From positions 1-21,705 of the forward strand of contig CAYSMF010000021.1 of the NCBI GenBank assembly GCA_964432155.1: 21,705 nucleotides of DNA, written 5' to 3'. Origin of the DNA: UBA10438 sp964432155. Lineage in GTDB: Bacteria > Bacteroidota > Ignavibacteria > Kapaibacteriales > Kapaibacteriaceae. How positions within the stretch are numbered: position 1 is the first letter of the stretch; each line of letters opens with the position of its first letter. The position numbers and the translations under genes are program-made. Under the pieces are notes generated by a model that was not told the origin of the DNA, did no database searches, and saw only the letters and a program-made list of their open reading frames with translations. Shown here in pieces: positions 7,015-15,997 of the stretch.

Positions 7015-7998
7015 ATGCGTGCAATTGTACTCGACTCCGACGGTCTCCACCTGCGAGACATCCCTTCCCCAGCCTGTCCTGCAGGCCATGTGCGACTGCG
7101 GCTCCATGCAGCTGCGCTCAATCATCGCGACCAGTTTATCCGCGAGGGGAAGTATGCCAAGATTGAGCTTCCGGCCGTCCTCGGCAGCGATGGCGTCGGT
7201 ACCGTGATCGAGGCGCCAACGCGTCCTGAGCTCGTGGGACAGCGAATGCTGATCAATCCCGCATTGCATTGGGGCGATGATGAACGCGCGCAGGGTCCGG
7301 ACTTCAGCGTGCTAGGCATGCCTACGCAAGGGACCTTCGCCGAGGAAATCGTTGTGCCCGAGCACAACGTTCATCCTGCTCCCGAGCACCTGACCGATGA
7401 GCAGGCGGCGGCACTCCCTCTTGCTGGACTCACCGGCTATCGGGCGCTGATCACCCAGGCCTTTTGGGAGCCCGGTCAAACGGTCCTTATCACGGGGATT
7501 GGCGGTGGCGTTGCAAGCCTCACATTGCAGTTCGCCGTTGCTCTTGGAGCACGCGTGATTGTGTCGAGCACGAGCGATGCCAAGATCGCACGCGCGATCG
7601 AACTTGGTGCTGCTGCCGGCGTCAACGTCCGCACCGATGGATGGGCCAAACAGGTGCAAGCACTTGGTCCGATCGATTGCATCGTCGACTCTGTTGGCGG
7701 CGAGACGATCAACGACCTAACGAGTATTATTCGTCCAGGCGGACGCATCGTTGTGTATGGTGCAACGCTCGGACATGTCCCGATGTTCAACATGAGTAAG
7801 ATGTTCTGGAAGCAGATTCATCTCATTGGATCGACGATGGGTACACCATCCGACTTTGAGGACATGGTACAGCTCGTCGAAACAGCACGTCTGATTCCAA
7901 CGGTAGACTCTGTGTTCCCCCTTGCCGATGCCGAGCGTGCGTTCGACCGCATGATCGCAGCTGAGCAATTCGGAAAGATCGTGCTCCGATGCAACTAA
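7015..7998 (+). CDS. MDR-family NAD(P)H-dependent quinone oxidoreductase-like enzyme
   Basis: A 327-residue medium-chain dehydrogenase/reductase. The N-terminal GroES-like domain (1-125) has HAAALNHRDQ and LGSDGVGTVIEA. The Rossmann domain (about 126-290) has TGYRAL, the nucleotide-binding GIGGGVASLTLQ (161-172), VIVSSTSDAK, IDCIVDSVGG and GGRIVVYGATLG. The C-terminus returns to the first domain (FPLADAERAFDRMIAAEQFGKIVL). The zinc-ligand GHE motif and the four-Cys structural-zinc loop of alcohol dehydrogenases are absent, which places it with zeta-crystallin/quinone reductase or enoyl reductase types. Substrate is unknown. The frame is open upstream to 6661, but homology begins at ATG 7015. 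The gene is divergent from the uptake operon and overlaps the next gene by 10 nt. Confidence 0.9.
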   Translation: MRAIVLDSDGLHLRDIPSPACPAGHVRLRLHAAALNHRDQFIREGKYAKIELPAVLGSDGVGTVIEAPTRPELVGQRMLINPALHWGDDERAQGPDFSVLGMPTQGTFAEEIVVPEHNVHPAPEHLTDEQAAALPLAGLTGYRALITQAFWEPGQTVLITGIGGGVASLTLQFAVALGARVIVSSTSDAKIARAIELGAAAGVNVRTDGWAKQVQALGPIDCIVDSVGGETINDLTSIIRPGGRIVVYGATLGHVPMFNMSKMFWKQIHLIGSTMGTPSDFEDMVQLVETARLIPTVDSVFPLADAERAFDRMIAAEQFGKIVLRCN

Positions 7999-9170
7999 GC
8001 TCTCTCCTCGGGCACTCAGCAGAGCTCGTCCGCATTATTCGTAAGAGTCCGCAACCAGGCGATGCGCTGGCATCGGAGTACTTCCGATCGAAGAAGTACA
8101 TCGGTGCTACCGATCGTCGGTTTATCTCGGGTCTGGTGTTTCATACGCTTCGCACGCTCGTGCTCGCTGAGCGCGTTATGGAGCGTCACGATCTTCCGGA
8201 CGTTGCGCATGGGGCGTATGTCCTGCGCGACAACCCCGATAATCTCGATCTCTCGTGGATTGCAGAACTCCCCCTGCATGAACAAGTCTGCACACAGGAA
8301 TGGCTGCTCGATGCAACACGCGAACGTTGGGCAACCGACGCACCCGAAGTGTGGCGTGCGATGATGGAGAGCGCACCGATGGTGCTGCGCGTCAATCTTC
8401 GTCGTGCAAGTCGCGAACGTGTGATGCAGCAACTCTTGTCTGAGTCGATTGAATGTTCTCTTGGTGCGATCTCCCCTGCCGCCATTGTGGTGCACCAGCG
8501 CGTCAACCTCACGCAACATCCACTGTACCTCAGTGGCATCGTCGAGGTGCAAGACGAAGGCAGTCAACTCATTGGCTATGCGGCTGCTCCGGATGAACAC
8601 ATGCGCATTCTTGATGCATGTGCCGGCGCCGGAGGGAAGACGTTACACTTGGCAGATCTTCAGAATGATCACGGCAAGCTTGTTGCGCACGACATCGCAT
8701 GGCCTCGTCTCAAAGAGGTGTCGAAGCGTGCAGCACGCGCCGGCGTTCGCTCGATTCGTGTCGAGCACAATGCAACGTTCGACCGTCCGCAATTCGACAT
8801 GGTGGTGGTCGATGCACCATGCAGCGGCATGGGCACTGTGCGACGCCTGCCGATGGTCAAATGGCGGTTACAACCGGATGTTGCAGCGCGTCATGGCGCA
8901 AAGCAACTCGACATCCTCAGCAACTACGCTCGTGCGGTCGCACCCGGCGGCGTATTGATCTACGCAACATGCAGCATCCTCCCAGTCGAGAACGAGCATG
9001 TTGTGTCGGCATTCCTCGCAGCACATCCAGAGTTCGTTGCTGACGATCTCGCGCCGATCATGGAGCGCATGGGCGTGCAGATACAGACAACGGGCCACAC
9101 CTTGCAGTGCGACCCGTTGCATCATTCGACAGATGGATTGTTTGTCGCACGGATGCGACGAGCTGACTAG
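7989..9170 (+). CDS. RsmB-like 16S rRNA (cytosine-C5) methyltransferase
   Basis: A 393-residue NOL1/NOP2/Sun family SAM-dependent methyltransferase, probably acting on 16S rRNA (the RsmB/C967 type). The N-terminal about 140 residues are helical, in the position of the NusB-like domain of RsmB (KKYIGATDRRFISGLVFHTL). The catalytic domain has VQDEGSQLIG, the SAM motif I DACAGAGGKT (209-218), motif IV VDAPCSGMG with Cys278, and motif VI YATCSILPVENE with the nucleophile Cys328. Both family cysteines are thus present. ATG 7989 lies inside the end of the oxidoreductase gene (4-base-plus overlap, 10 nt), indicating a two-gene transcript. The stop is 3 nt from the stop of the convergent secreted-protein gene. 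RsmB is the best guess; RsmF-type specificity cannot be excluded. Confidence 0.9.
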   Translation: MQLSSLLGHSAELVRIIRKSPQPGDALASEYFRSKKYIGATDRRFISGLVFHTLRTLVLAERVMERHDLPDVAHGAYVLRDNPDNLDLSWIAELPLHEQVCTQEWLLDATRERWATDAPEVWRAMMESAPMVLRVNLRRASRERVMQQLLSESIECSLGAISPAAIVVHQRVNLTQHPLYLSGIVEVQDEGSQLIGYAAAPDEHMRILDACAGAGGKTLHLADLQNDHGKLVAHDIAWPRLKEVSKRAARAGVRSIRVEHNATFDRPQFDMVVVDAPCSGMGTVRRLPMVKWRLQPDVAARHGAKQLDILSNYARAVAPGGVLIYATCSILPVENEHVVSAFLAAHPEFVADDLAPIMERMGVQIQTTGHTLQCDPLHHSTDGLFVARMRRAD

Positions 9171-9173
9171 CGC

Positions 9174-12100
9174 TTAGCGCGCAACCGTCATCGGCAGCGC
9201 GATACGTTGTGCGCCAGCGACAATCTCGATGCGGTGCATACCCGATGCACATGCAGCAACATCGACCGGCAGAATGTGCACACCTGCATTGAGGGCACCC
9301 ACTGTGGATTGCGTGATGCGACGTCCTTGCAGATCAACAACCGTCATCACAACGTCCGACGTCGATGCAAGCTGCAGCTTGATGAACACCGATGTGCTTG
9401 CTGGCTGCGGTCCGACGAGTGATACGAACAAACCAGCAGCATTCTCCTCGTCATCAACACCTGTTGTTGGCGTAACAACAACTTGTGCGACAGATGATGT
9501 TAGAATACCGCAAGCGCCACTGATTTCACAGATGTAGGCACCTTCGTCAGACTTCGATGCTGAGGCAACGCTGTAGGTTGACATGGTGGCACCTGATATT
9601 GCCTCGCCGTTCTTCTTCCATTGATAGGTCAGGTTCGAACCCGATGCCGCAAGAGTCAGGGAGAAGCCCTTCTTCTCTTCAACCGTCACACTTGATGGTT
9701 GCGTTGTAATCGCAGTCTGTGTAGCTACGACCACTGTAGCGGCCGTCGATGCAACGGCCGGTGCGCATGTGCCCGTTACGATACAGTCGTACGAGCCGCT
9801 TGACGATGCATCAACGGCAGCGATCGTGAATGCCGGCTGCGTTGCGTCCTTGATTGCGGTTCCGGCCTTACGCCATTGGTAGGTAAGACCAGGACCTGAC
9901 GCTTCGAGTGAGAGTGTAAGGGGCTGTCCAACGCATGCGCTCGCGTTCGCTGGCTGACGTGTGATCGTTGGCTTGTCGGAGATAATAAACGGAGCAAGAA
10001 GCTTCGTCTCGTGTCCGTGCATTGTTGTCACGCGCACCACATACTCGCCAAGAGCAATCTTCGGAATCTTCCACTGGTAATTGCGACCCAGCACACTCTT
10101 CGCAAGATCTGTCCATGTATCCTTACCAAACGGTGCGTACTGTACGCGGTAGCGCACAGTGTCGTTCACACCATTGATTGCCCATGTAACCGGATAGGTC
10201 TTGTCGATGCAGAGCACATTGCCTTCAACTGGAAGCGTAAGCTCGATCGTACCGTAGGCAATCTTACCGACATAGCCCTTTGGCCCAGATGATGCCTTAC
10301 CAAAGGTTGAGTCATGTGTACGCAAATCGGCCGACGTGGTGTTGGCGACATAGAACGGGTATCCGTACTTGTTCAACTGCACACCAACAACAGTATCAGC
10401 GAGCAGACCCGTAACGCGTGTTGAGTTCACAATTGCACCGAGGTTAACGGTCGTTACGAAGCCATCAGTCGGACCTTGTACTGCATCAATTGCGCCGTCA
10501 CCAACAATCGGATAGTCCAGTGACGTTGTCGTGCCAGCAATCGTCACGTTAGAACTGGTTTCGCTCAGACGCGCAGCAAACGGCGTATCGTCACCCGAGC
10601 CACCCACATACGCACATCCTGCAAGGCTACCACCGTCGACACCAATCACGGCATAGAACGCATCTTTTCGTCCGAGATTCGACGCAGAGAACGAACCCTC
10701 AGTTGGCATGTTGGTCGACGTTGTTGCACCGATGATGTGAATCTTACCCTTGTCGTCCACCTTAACGAAGACACCCTCATCGTCCTTATTACCGCCGAGA
10801 AGGGTTGCGAAGCTGTCGTCATCTGTTTGTGAAAACGCCATCGATGCATTGAAGCGAATAATGAAGGCATCCGACGCGCCGCCATTGTACGTGCGATCGT
10901 ACGGCAAACGTCCATCCCATGTTGTAGCGTATGTTGGAACAGCCTCGAAGTCTGTCGCGTTCGTCATGCCAGTCAGAATGATTCGTCCAAGTCCATCGAA
11001 TCCAACTGAGTTGAAATACTCCATTCCTGGCTTGCCGTAGTAGCGTGACTGCTGGATTGTGCCAGCTGCGTTGAAGGTCGCAACGAATCCATCGGTCTGT
11101 CCAGCGAGCGTACGTCCGCTTGTGAGGTTCACCGTTGCTGTGCGTGTGCGATTGCCCTCACGATATGTCCATGTGAGTGTCGATGTCGCTGGGGCCGTCA
11201 CTGTCATGCCCGTCGTCGATGTTGTGCTCCCGCAGATTACGATTGTGCCGTATTGATCAACGTCGACGCCACGAGGAATGTCGTCGTTGTTTCCGCCATG
11301 GTAGAATCCCGTGCGAAGCTTCGTAAGTGTCGAATCGAACGACGCTACAAATGCATCGAGAGACCCTCGATACGTCTTACCTGTTGCAGAGGTCGATGTC
11401 GGAAGGTCATTCGAGCGTGTTTCTCCAACAATCACGATACCATTGGCGTCAGCTTTCGACATCGCGCGCACGCGATCGTCGCCAGCGCCACCGTAGTAGG
11501 TGTACGAGTAGACACGGGTAAGCTGCGCATCGCAACGCATCACGAATGCATCGAGCAAGCCGTACTTCGTCTTGCGATAGGTACCAGATGCTTCAGGGTA
11601 GTTCAGACCTAATGTTGAACCGGCCACGATCACATCCCCGTTGTTGAGCGTTTCGACGCCTGCAACAACATCGAACTCGGACCCCCCGATATACGCGCCG
11701 TAGACAAACGACGTTGGGGGTGTTGCCTGGATCGCACGGGCATCGTCGGCGCGACCCGTCGAAATTGTGAGCGCGGCAAGGGCTTCCGTCGACACCGACG
11801 AAATCGTGCGCTCAACGCGACCATCAGCGGTCAGTGTAAAGAGCATCGATACGCCAGGAGCAACATTCGTGCACGCAACGCGGTCATACGCGGGAGCGGT
11901 CTTGCCCTGCGGAAATAGTGGCGTGAAGTACGTAACCGTGGCCGTTGGTGCACCTGGAGTTGGTCGCAGCTGTGCCGGACGTCCATTGACGAGCACCGTT
12001 TGCTCGGAGACGGTTCCATGGACGTCCATCTCTGTGACCGATGCCTCTTGCATCGTGACACCAGAAACGGTGATCCATACCATGCCCCCTGGCTGGCGAA

Positions 12101-12245
12101 CACCATAGAGAACATGCGCCGGCCACTGTCCGACGTTTGCGACGAACCCAGCACCGCGGAGAGGAATACGGGTCTCCGTTGCATTGGTGACTGCGAACAT
12201 GAGTATGAAGGCTAACGCCAGAACAACGAGTCTGCGAAGGAACAT
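9174..12245 (-). CDS. Secreted SBBP-repeat / Ig-like protein with T9SS C-terminal sorting domain
   Basis: A 1023-residue exported protein. Signal peptide about 1-22 (MFLRRLVVLALAFILMF..), then a FVANVGQWP-type N-terminal domain often seen before SBBP repeats. Six beta-propeller-type repeats follow, starting near residues 182, 249, 315, 402, 481 and 546, each with a Y-GG---D motif, a G-I-I-G-T core and a DAFV or DGFV end. Residues about 665-755 form a further beta domain (TYPVTWAING, TWTDLAKS). Two Ig-like domains at about 757-840 and 845-925 each carry a TYQW tryptophan and paired cysteines. The end, about 938-1023 (VGPQPAS, VVDLQGRRI, ASGMHRIEIVAG), matches a type A T9SS sorting domain. It should be secreted or surface-attached; adhesion or carbohydrate contact is plausible but not shown. 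The gene stands alone between a convergent and a divergent neighbour. Confidence 0.9.
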   Translation of the reverse strand: MFLRRLVVLALAFILMFAVTNATETRIPLRGAGFVANVGQWPAHVLYGVRQPGGMVWITVSGVTMQEASVTEMDVHGTVSEQTVLVNGRPAQLRPTPGAPTATVTYFTPLFPQGKTAPAYDRVACTNVAPGVSMLFTLTADGRVERTISSVSTEALAALTISTGRADDARAIQATPPTSFVYGAYIGGSEFDVVAGVETLNNGDVIVAGSTLGLNYPEASGTYRKTKYGLLDAFVMRCDAQLTRVYSYTYYGGAGDDRVRAMSKADANGIVIVGETRSNDLPTSTSATGKTYRGSLDAFVASFDSTLTKLRTGFYHGGNNDDIPRGVDVDQYGTIVICGSTTSTTGMTVTAPATSTLTWTYREGNRTRTATVNLTSGRTLAGQTDGFVATFNAAGTIQQSRYYGKPGMEYFNSVGFDGLGRIILTGMTNATDFEAVPTYATTWDGRLPYDRTYNGGASDAFIIRFNASMAFSQTDDDSFATLLGGNKDDEGVFVKVDDKGKIHIIGATTSTNMPTEGSFSASNLGRKDAFYAVIGVDGGSLAGCAYVGGSGDDTPFAARLSETSSNVTIAGTTTSLDYPIVGDGAIDAVQGPTDGFVTTVNLGAIVNSTRVTGLLADTVVGVQLNKYGYPFYVANTTSADLRTHDSTFGKASSGPKGYVGKIAYGTIELTLPVEGNVLCIDKTYPVTWAINGVNDTVRYRVQYAPFGKDTWTDLAKSVLGRNYQWKIPKIALGEYVVRVTTMHGHETKLLAPFIISDKPTITRQPANASACVGQPLTLSLEASGPGLTYQWRKAGTAIKDATQPAFTIAAVDASSSGSYDCIVTGTCAPAVASTAATVVVATQTAITTQPSSVTVEEKKGFSLTLAASGSNLTYQWKKNGEAISGATMSTYSVASASKSDEGAYICEISGACGILTSSVAQVVVTPTTGVDDEENAAGLFVSLVGPQPASTSVFIKLQLASTSDVVMTVVDLQGRRITQSTVGALNAGVHILPVDVAACASGMHRIEIVAGAQRIALPMTVAR

Positions 12246-12464
12246 GTAAATACGAGTGATAATGGAGAATTTGCCAATCGTGCAACGAGTCAGACCCCTA
12301 CTAAACCCCGTATACGGATTTGGTTACACTTCTGAGTTTTCCACATGAATCCGCGACGGCGATAGCGTATCCGGGAGCCGCTTTCATAGGTCGAATTCTA
12401 CGTAATATCGGTCCCGCGCGGATGGACTTGTCGCCCCGCGCCTACTCTCACGTTAGAGGCTTCT
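12246..12464. other. 219-bp divergent intergenic region between the secreted protein and sugar transporter genes
   Basis: No gene is seen here. The region must hold promoters for both divergent genes. It contains a perfect 10-bp palindrome CCGTATACGG (12308-12317), with an A/T-rich surround that is only partly symmetric. TAATAT (12403-12408) is a possible -10 for the transporter with a poor -35. On the minus strand TTGCAC (12280-12285) and CATTAT (12259-12264) are separated by only 15 bp, so this is a weak promoter candidate. No TAnnTTTG match was seen. Confidence 0.5.
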
Positions 12465-13718
12465 ATGTCCCGCCAATCCGGACCACTCGTCGCCATGGGG
12501 ATCCTGTTTTTCATGTTCGGGTTCATCACCTGCTTGAACGACATCCTTGTGCCGCACATGAAGAGCTTGTTTGATCTGAACTACACCCAAGCAGCGTTGA
12601 TTCAGTTCTCGTTCTTTACTGCGTACTTCGTGATGGCATTCCCATCATCGTGGCTGATTTCACGCCTTGGTTACCAGCGGTCGATCGTCACGGCTCTGGC
12701 CGTTGCAGCCCTTGGCGCACTCGCATTCTACCCGGCATCGGTCCAGCAATCCTATCCAATGTTCCTGGGCGGACTGTTTACGCTGGCCTCTGGGTTTGCT
12801 CTCTTACAAACTGCTCTCAACCCATACGTAGCAGTGCTGGGCCCGCAAGAGCGCAGCTCAGCGCGATTGTCCCTCTTTCAGGCATTTAACTCCGTTGGAA
12901 CGACGCTCGCCCCATTTATTGGTGCATCGCTCATTCTCGGCGCACATATGCTTACGTCATCTGAGGTTGCAGGTCTCTCGGAAGAGGCTCGCACCGCCTA
13001 TCGGACGTCGCAATCCGAGGCTGTTCAATTGCCCTATCTGGTATTAATGGGGATCCTTGCAGTGTTGGCCGTTGTCGTAGCATTGCTCAAGCTCCCTACA
13101 ATCGAGAGCGTCGAGGGTGATGACGAGCGCAGTGTATCGTTCCTTGCTCCCCTGCGTCAACCGCACCTCTTGAAGGGTGTCATCGGAGTATTCGCATACG
13201 TCGGGGCAGAGGTCGCCATTGGCTCGTTCATGGTGAATTACCTGTACGAGCGCGCAGGCATCGCCGAAGCATCAGCAGCGCGATATGTCGCGATGTATTG
13301 GGGCGGTGCAATGGTCGGACGGTTTGTCGGGTCGTACATCCTTACCCGAGTTTCGCCCGGCACATTGTTGGGCGTCATGGCCATCGTGAATGTTGTCCTC
13401 ACGGCCTCGTCGACGACACTCCATGGGATGACCGCCGTCTACGCACTGTTGGCGTGCGGCTTGCTCAACTCTATCATGTTCTCGACAATCTTCACGCTGG
13501 CGATTAAGGATCTTGGCGTGATGACCAACAAGGGATCCAGCTGGCTCATTGCTGCGATCCTCGGTGGAGCGATCATCCCTGCTATCCAGGGAGCGATCGC
13601 CGATGCTACGGGAACACTTGTGTGGTCGTATCTCTTGCCGACGGCATGCTACATTTACATCGCGTATTACGGCTTTCGTGGATCACGGCATACAATAGCA
13701 GCACAGGCTCGTGCGTGA
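12465..13718 (+). CDS. Sugar:H+ symporter, MFS, FucP/GluP type
   Basis: A 417-residue inner-membrane carrier with about twelve hydrophobic segments. The start, GILFFMFGFITCLNDILVPH, is the hallmark of the FucP (fucose) and GluP (glucose/galactose) group of the major facilitator superfamily; the Asn-Asp pair is conserved in that group. Other signatures are LIQFSFFTAYFVMAFPSSWL, LLQTALNPYVAVLGP, LFQAFNSVGTTLAPFIG, and RYVAMYWGGAMVGRFVGS in the second half. The length is normal. ATG 12465 is supported by AGAGG at 12455-12459. Likely substrates are hexoses or fucose; the sequence alone does not decide. It heads a two-gene plus-strand unit with the dioxygenase 21 nt downstream, with no obvious pathway link. 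Confidence 0.92.
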   Translation: MSRQSGPLVAMGILFFMFGFITCLNDILVPHMKSLFDLNYTQAALIQFSFFTAYFVMAFPSSWLISRLGYQRSIVTALAVAALGALAFYPASVQQSYPMFLGGLFTLASGFALLQTALNPYVAVLGPQERSSARLSLFQAFNSVGTTLAPFIGASLILGAHMLTSSEVAGLSEEARTAYRTSQSEAVQLPYLVLMGILAVLAVVVALLKLPTIESVEGDDERSVSFLAPLRQPHLLKGVIGVFAYVGAEVAIGSFMVNYLYERAGIAEASAARYVAMYWGGAMVGRFVGSYILTRVSPGTLLGVMAIVNVVLTASSTTLHGMTAVYALLACGLLNSIMFSTIFTLAIKDLGVMTNKGSSWLIAAILGGAIIPAIQGAIADATGTLVWSYLLPTACYIYIAYYGFRGSRHTIAAQARA

Positions 13719-13739
13719 TACCACGGGGAGAATCAACCG

Positions 13740-14600
13740 ATGAATCGTCGCCAACTCATCCATACACTTGGCACCGCCATGACACTCGCCTCCGTTACTG
13801 ATGCCCGTGCGTTTGTCAACGCATTGGGCGACACGCCGACGGAACGCATGCCCGTGATCTTTGCAGGACACGGCAACCCGATGAATGCAATCGAGAACAC
13901 GCCGTTTGCAACGAAATGGGAAGCTATCGGTAAGGGGCTCACACCTCGCGCTATCCTGTGTATTAGTGCGCATTGGGAGACACGGGGCTCGCAGATCACT
14001 GCGATGGAGCGACCGAAGACGATTCATGATTTCGGAGGGTTTCCGGACGAGCTCTTCCGCGTACAGTATCCAGCACCAGGCGATCCGGCACTCGCGTCCT
14101 CCATCGCACAGGCCACACACAACGCAATCGTCACCGACCACGAATGGGGTCTGGACCACGGCGCATGGAGTGTGCTGCGTCGCATGTTCCCAAAGGCCAA
14201 CATCCCCGTTCTCCAACTCAGTTTGGATGTAGGAAAGAGTCCGCAACAACACATTGATCTCGCGCGCGAGCTCGCCTATCTCCGCACGCGCGGCGTGGTG
14301 ATTATCGGTAGCGGCAACATCGTGCACAACCTTGGCCGCATCATGTGGAAGGGTGGCACGCACGATTGGGCGAACGAGTTTGATGCGATATCAAAGCGTC
14401 TCATCGAGAAGCGCGATCTCGCATCGCTTGCCAACTACCGCGCACTCGGAACAGCAGCTCAGCTATCCATCCCGACGGCAGAGCACTACCTACCGATGCT
14501 CTATGCGCTCGCGCTCGTGCAATCGAACGAACAACTCACGTTCTTCAACGAGTCGATTGATCTTGGCAGTGTGAGCATGCGCTCGTTTGTGACCGGGTAA
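13740..14600 (+). CDS. ygiD: YgiD-like class III extradiol ring-cleavage dioxygenase (4,5-DOPA dioxygenase family)
   Basis: A 286-residue member of the LigB-superfamily group that includes E. coli YgiD and plant DOPA 4,5-dioxygenase, which open catechol rings using a bound metal. Metal and active-site residues are visible: H44 in FAGHGNPMN, H78 in ISAHWETRG, H140 in GLDHGAWS and H249 in TAEHYLPML. Other family motifs are HDFGGFPDELF, YPAPGDP and GSGNIVHNLG. ATG 13740 has GGGGAG at 13725-13730, 9 nt upstream. Compared with YgiD there are about 20 extra N-terminal residues beginning MNRRQLIHTLGTAMTLAS, which look like a weak Tat signal, so export is possible. The physiological substrate is unknown. 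The stop codon lies in the stem of the downstream terminator. Confidence 0.9.
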   Translation: MNRRQLIHTLGTAMTLASVTDARAFVNALGDTPTERMPVIFAGHGNPMNAIENTPFATKWEAIGKGLTPRAILCISAHWETRGSQITAMERPKTIHDFGGFPDELFRVQYPAPGDPALASSIAQATHNAIVTDHEWGLDHGAWSVLRRMFPKANIPVLQLSLDVGKSPQQHIDLARELAYLRTRGVVIIGSGNIVHNLGRIMWKGGTHDWANEFDAISKRLIEKRDLASLANYRALGTAAQLSIPTAEHYLPMLYALALVQSNEQLTFFNESIDLGSVSMRSFVTG

Positions 14601-14619
14601 GGGGAGCCCCTTACTTTTT
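14597..14619 (+). terminator. Intrinsic terminator of the transporter-dioxygenase unit
   Basis: The stem GTAAGGG/CCCTTAC (7 bp, loop GAGC) is followed by TTTTT (14615-14619), a textbook rho-independent terminator on the plus strand. The stem contains the TAA stop of the dioxygenase (14598-14600) in one arm and the complement of the HtrA stop (14611-14613) in the other. In the minus direction no T-run follows, so it is likely one-way. Confidence 0.88.
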
Positions 14620-15987
14620 GTGCGTCGCGCCCACGACGAGTTCGCTCGTGATGCGCGTACCACGACGCTCGGCGACAACTGCAGCAATTGCGCCAGGGAT
14701 AAGGGGCTCAATAGCACGCATGAGATCGTCGCGCGACGTCACAGGCCGTCCGTTAACCGATACCATGACGTCGCCTTCTTGAAGTCCAGCCTGGTAGCAC
14801 GGACCATAGCGCTTAACATTCTTGAGTGTACACGTCGAGCCTGTTGCGACGATCTCGGCACCGAACTGGGGCTTGCGGGTAGACACACGATCACGCTGCT
14901 CGAATGGCAACTCCATAGTGTCCAGTTGCACATCAACTGAGAGTGAATCGCCATTGCGACCAAGACCGACAGAGATGCGCTGTCCCGGACGGAACATCGC
15001 CATGTACTGCATGATGTTGTCCTTGGTTCGAACGAGTACGCCATTAAGCGTTCGAATGATGTCGCCCACCTTCACACCGGCACGATCTGCGGCACCACCA
15101 GCTTTGACGCGTTCGACGATTACGGTTTCTTCGACCTTTGCTCGGTCAGCGATCAGCGACGAATCATAACTCGCCGAGCGAGCCACGACGCCGATGCTCG
15201 GGCGTGCGATACGTCCGTCTTCGCGCAGATCGTTGTAGACCGCCGTTACCAGATCAGGCGTGAGTGCCAAGCCGTAGCCAACGTTGTATCCCGTGCGCGA
15301 CATAATCGCTGTGTTGATGCCAACGAGATCGCCCTGCAGACGGAACAAGCCGCCCCCTGAGTTCCCCGGATTGATCGCTGCATCTGTCTGCATGAAGCGC
15401 CGAACCGAGTAGCCATCATAGGGCAAATCGTCACGATTGAGTGCAGAGATCACTCCTGATGTCACGGTAAACTTGAGTCCGAGCGGACTTCCAATCGCAA
15501 TCACGAGCTCACCAAGGCGCACCGATCCAATGGGCGCGATGCGTGCTGCATCGAGATTGCGCGCGTAGATGCGCAATAGCGCGAGATCAGATGAAGGGTC
15601 AGAACCGATAACGTCAGCATACATCCGACGACCGTCGTGAAGTGTGACGAGAATCGAGTCTTCATCCACCTCGTCAATCACATGGTGATTCGTAAGGATG
15701 TATCCATCTGTACTCACAATCACACCCGAACCCACCGATCCTGACGGCAGATCATCCAGGTCGAAGTCTTCTCCGCGCTCGCGCGCGTGCTCCGCGAAGT
15801 GCTTAATACGCTTGCGTAGCGCCTTGTTAACACCAACATTGATACTAACAACTGAGCGCTTGCTTGACTCCGCAGCAGTGACGAATGCATTGCTCAGCGT
15901 TGACGCATCAATGCTTTGCGCCAACACGCTTGTTGAACAAACGAACAGCGTGAGCGCTGCACCAATTGGCAACGCCCACGCTGACAT
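14611..15987 (-). CDS. HtrA/DegP-type periplasmic serine protease with two PDZ domains
   Basis: A 458-residue envelope quality-control protease. The signal peptide (about 1-23) ends in STSVLAQ. The trypsin-like domain (about 35-255) has the triad H102 in LTNHHVID, D134 in SSDLALLRI and S210 in NPGNSGGGLF. PDZ1 (about 262-355) contains AADRAGVKVGDIIRTLNG; PDZ2 (about 375-453) contains YQAGLQEGDVMVSVNGRPV. Two cysteines (C386, C397) sit in PDZ2 and could form a disulfide. The frame is open up to 16131, but ATG 15987 is chosen because it begins the signal peptide and avoids overlapping the upstream lipoprotein gene, whose stop is 10 nt away. It is the last gene of the lipoprotein/barrel unit. 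Role inferred: degrading or refolding damaged envelope proteins. Confidence 0.93.
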   Translation of the reverse strand: MSAWALPIGAALTLFVCSTSVLAQSIDASTLSNAFVTAAESSKRSVVSINVGVNKALRKRIKHFAEHARERGEDFDLDDLPSGSVGSGVIVSTDGYILTNHHVIDEVDEDSILVTLHDGRRMYADVIGSDPSSDLALLRIYARNLDAARIAPIGSVRLGELVIAIGSPLGLKFTVTSGVISALNRDDLPYDGYSVRRFMQTDAAINPGNSGGGLFRLQGDLVGINTAIMSRTGYNVGYGLALTPDLVTAVYNDLREDGRIARPSIGVVARSASYDSSLIADRAKVEETVIVERVKAGGAADRAGVKVGDIIRTLNGVLVRTKDNIMQYMAMFRPGQRISVGLGRNGDSLSVDVQLDTMELPFEQRDRVSTRKPQFGAEIVATGSTCTLKNVKRYGPCYQAGLQEGDVMVSVNGRPVTSRDDLMRAIEPLIPGAIAAVVAERRGTRITSELVVGATHKK

Positions 15988-15997
15988 TTGTGACCGA

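Noticed and set aside
9174..12245. The repeat-rich secreted-protein gene as a DNA-level tandem repeat or CRISPR-like array
   Set aside because: The repeats are protein-level SBBP units with diverged DNA; no short identical repeats with regular spacers occur.
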